Assembly (NCBI GenBank): GCA_046537875.1
Contig: JBKHJZ010000164.1
Span: 1 to 7,205 of the forward strand
Source of the DNA: JBKHJZ01 sp046537875
GTDB taxonomy: Bacteria > Actinomycetota > Acidimicrobiia > Acidimicrobiales > VFJN01
Length of the DNA: 7,205 nucleotides
Reading direction: 5' to 3'
The notes under the pieces were generated by a model. That model was not told where the DNA came from and did no database searches. It saw only the letters and a program-made list of their open reading frames with translations. Below, in pieces: positions 5,574 through 7,205 of the stretch (positions are counted from its first letter, which is position 1; every line of letters begins with the position of its first letter). The position numbers and the translations under genes were made by a program.

Positions 5574-5583
5574 GGTGCTCTCC

Positions 5584-5611
5584 GGTCCTCGCGTGCGGGT
5601 CCTCGCGTGCG
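5584..5611. repeat. Perfect tandem duplication of a 14-bp unit
   Basis: GGTCCTCGCGTGCG occurs twice back to back (5584-5597 and 5598-5611). On the - strand it lies in the leader of the aldolase gene, just upstream of its ribosome binding site. Each unit reads with a GAGGA core in the - orientation, which resembles a Shine-Dalgarno sequence. No third copy is seen. Confidence 0.85.
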
Positions 5612-5627
5612 TCGGTCTCAGCCCCGC

Positions 5628-5633
5628 AGTCTA
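5628..5633 (-). promoter_or_regulatory. Possible internal -10 element (TAGACT) before the aldolase gene
   Basis: On the - strand TAGACT overlaps the esterase stop codon TAG and matches TANNNT. No -35 is recognisable at 17 nt. It could give the aldolase/NTF2 pair separate expression, but it could equally be chance. Confidence 0.15.
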
Positions 5634-7163
5634 GGAGTCGTTCGCGGTGCGCACCTGTGCGAGCTCGTCCCACATGGCCCGCACCTCGGCGTCGGGATCC
5701 TCGGCGACGGTCGGGGTGTGGTCGAGCAGCAGGGTCGCCCGCCGCTCGAGGTCGTACGCAGGCCAGGCGAGGTCGTCGTGCTCGGGGCGCCCGGTGCGGG
5801 CCATGGTGGTCCACGCCGCGGAGGTCCGTCGGGCCAGCCGGCGCGTCTCCTCGCCGAGGCCACCGAGGAACATCTCCACGCCGCCCCGGTGGAGGTTGTC
5901 GAACACGAACGGGATCTCGATGGCGTGGCAGGCGCCGAGCGCGCCGTCGAAGGCGGAGGTGCCCCGGTCGAACCGGTACATCGACACGCGCGGCGCATGG
6001 GGGCGCTGGGCCTCGGCGAGCCGGATGGCCGGGACCCGGAAGACCCGGTCGGTCATGAGGGCGCAGAGCAGGTCGTCGGGGCCGGCGCCGGGTCGGGCCG
6101 AGCGGTAGACGTCGAGCACGTCGCCGACCCGGTCGCGACCCACCACCCGTTCCAGCCGGCGGGCGAGCCGGGCCTCGTCGAGGGTGCCGGCGGCCCTGGC
6201 CTGGAAGTGGAAGAGGTTCCACTCGTGGGCGTTCGTGCCGGCGATCACCGGGACGCCGGCCGCGCTCCCCGCACGGACGGCCTCGAGGGGCGCCGGGGGG
6301 ACGATGGCGCCGTCGGCGACCGGTTGGAAGGTCAGAGCGCCCACACCGGGGCCCTCGACCCGGCTGTGATCCTGCTGCACCTCGGTCTCCACCACGGACT
6401 GCGCCCGCAGGATCTCGTCCACCGGCAGGTCGAGCAGCCCCTCCACGGAGTCCGCCCCCAGCCCCGCCGCCGCGAGGAACCGGTCGGTGACCCACTCGGC
6501 CACCTCGGGCCGGTGCGTGTGGTCGATGGCCCCGCTCTGGGCGATCGCCCGGTGGAAGAGGCCCTCGGCGGCGGGCGTGGCCAGCAGCGTGCCCACGCTC
6601 ATCGCCCCGGCCGACTCGCCGAAGATCGTGAGGTTGCCGGCATCGCCGCCGAACGCGGCGATGTTGTCCCGCACCCACCGCAGCGCGGCGACCTGGTCGC
6701 CGATGCCCTGTGCGCCCGACCCGGCGAAGGCCGGGTCGAGGTGGCCGAGGTGGAGGAACCCGAGCGCCCCGAGCCGGTAGTTGATCGTGACGACCACCAC
6801 GTCGCCCCGCCGGGCGAGGTTGGCGCCGTTGTACCAGGGCACGTGCCCGGAACCGGCGACGAAGGCGCCCCCGTGGATCCACACCATCACGGGGCGGGAC
6901 CCGTCGACGCCGGGCGTGAACACGTTGAGGACCAGGCAGTCCTCGCTGCCGGCCTGGCTCTGCGCCCCGAGCATCGACTCGAGCGGCGAGGGGTTCTGCG
7001 GTGCGATGGGCCCGTACTCGGTGGCCTCGTGCACGCCATCCCACGGGGCGGGAGGCACGGCCGGACGGAAGCGCTCGGCGGTGGCGTAGGGGATGCCCCG
7101 GAACTGGAGGACCCCCTGCTTCTCGAACCCCCGGACCTTGCCTGCGGTGGTCTCGACGATCAC
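5631..7163 (-). CDS. Type-B carboxylesterase (para-nitrobenzyl esterase-like)
   Basis: A 510-residue alpha/beta-hydrolase of the carboxylesterase type-B (COesterase) family, which hydrolyses carboxylic esters. Visible motifs: FRGIPYA (21-27), SEDCLVLNVF (73-82, the family's second signature), the oxyanion-hole HGGAF (97-101), the nucleophile motif FGESAG (181-186, Ser184) preceded by FGGDAGNLTI (171-180), GTNAHEWNLF (309-318) supplying Glu314, and ACHAIEIPFVF (411-421) supplying His413. The triad Ser184-Glu314-His413 is therefore complete. The length is typical for bacterial members. The N-terminus (MIVETTAGKVRG) begins directly with the catalytic domain, with no signal peptide, so the enzyme is probably cytosolic. 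The start is GTG 7163, which lies 7 nt after a TAGCGT -10-like element, suggesting a leaderless mRNA. It is the first gene of the - strand unit with the aldolase-fold and NTF2-fold proteins. The substrate is unknown. Confidence 0.95.
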   Translation of the reverse strand: MIVETTAGKVRGFEKQGVLQFRGIPYATAERFRPAVPPAPWDGVHEATEYGPIAPQNPSPLESMLGAQSQAGSEDCLVLNVFTPGVDGSRPVMVWIHGGAFVAGSGHVPWYNGANLARRGDVVVVTINYRLGALGFLHLGHLDPAFAGSGAQGIGDQVAALRWVRDNIAAFGGDAGNLTIFGESAGAMSVGTLLATPAAEGLFHRAIAQSGAIDHTHRPEVAEWVTDRFLAAAGLGADSVEGLLDLPVDEILRAQSVVETEVQQDHSRVEGPGVGALTFQPVADGAIVPPAPLEAVRAGSAAGVPVIAGTNAHEWNLFHFQARAAGTLDEARLARRLERVVGRDRVGDVLDVYRSARPGAGPDDLLCALMTDRVFRVPAIRLAEAQRPHAPRVSMYRFDRGTSAFDGALGACHAIEIPFVFDNLHRGGVEMFLGGLGEETRRLARRTSAAWTTMARTGRPEHDDLAWPAYDLERRATLLLDHTPTVAEDPDAEVRAMWDELAQVRTANDS

Positions 7164-7170
7164 GCCCCAG

Positions 7171-7176
7171 ACGCTA
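7171..7176 (-). promoter_or_regulatory. Putative -10 element (TAGCGT) of the esterase operon
   Basis: Read on the - strand, TAGCGT ends 7 nt before GTG 7163, with no ribosome binding site between. This is the classic geometry of actinobacterial leaderless promoters. No clear -35 is seen. On the + strand a TTGACC (7187-7192) could be the -35 of a divergent promoter whose -10 would lie outside the window. Confidence 0.45.
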
Positions 7177-7205
7177 GTGGAGAGACTTGACCCGGCGTTC
7201 AGGCC

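Noticed and set aside
4939..7044. Open frame of 701 codons on the - strand overlapping the esterase and aldolase
   Set aside because: It is an out-of-frame shadow, Arg/Pro/Gly-rich, and runs across the real stop and start codons of both genes.
4704..7190. Open frame of 828 codons on the + strand, antisense to the esterase and aldolase
   Set aside because: It is the antisense shadow of high-GC genes whose - strand products have clear family motifs and catalytic residues. Its product is a Gly/Arg/Val/Glu-rich string with no domain.
1..7205. CRISPR arrays, insertion sequences, tRNA or rRNA genes
   Set aside because: I saw no regularly spaced repeats, no transposase, no terminal inverted repeats and no tRNA-like cloverleaf. 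The only notable direct repeat is the 14-bp tandem pair.

Overview
The window is very GC-rich (roughly 70% by eye), has strong G/C third-position bias and uses GTG starts freely. It carries the gene order ftsR - bifunctional nuclease (DUF151) - HspR-type MerR regulator, which matches Mycobacterium tuberculosis Rv1828-Rv1829-Rv1830. This points to an actinobacterium. A deep-branching class such as Acidimicrobiia would fit, but that is inference.

Left part (1-1896, + strand): the C-terminal half of an FtsR-like MerR regulator (cut by the window start, and possibly frameshifted in its linker), a DUF151/BFN-domain protein, then an Rv1830-type MerR regulator. The last gene has a textbook promoter (TTGACC-N17-TATCCT) and a leader of about 150 nt that contains inverted repeats. 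In M. tuberculosis these genes sit between gcvH/garA and gcvB. Here gcvT (1952-3007) follows directly, so the link between this regulator cluster and glycine cleavage is kept with a different gcv subunit. A cyclopropane-fatty-acid synthase family methyltransferase (3080-4315) with a complete active-site set comes next.

Right part (4367-7163, - strand, convergent with the left part): a compact three-gene unit read right to left. It encodes a type-B carboxylesterase with an intact Ser-Glu-His triad, a class II aldolase/adducin-family protein that keeps the metal-binding histidines but has Ala where the aldolases have their catalytic Glu, and a SnoaL/NTF2-like small protein starting 7 nt after the aldolase stop. 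This looks like a small catabolic or detoxification operon acting on an ester substrate. The substrate cannot be read from sequence.

Punctuation: the + strand genes are separated by short gaps in which a hairpin lies at or just after the stop codon and a TANNNT -10 element lies just before the next gene. Three genes have the -10 only 7-8 nt before the start codon, which suggests leaderless mRNAs. No RNA genes, mobile elements or CRISPR arrays were seen. I did not find a clearly new multi-gene system. The most interesting items are the regulated-looking leader of the Rv1830-type gene, the reading-frame switch in ftsR, and the esterase-aldolase-NTF2 operon.
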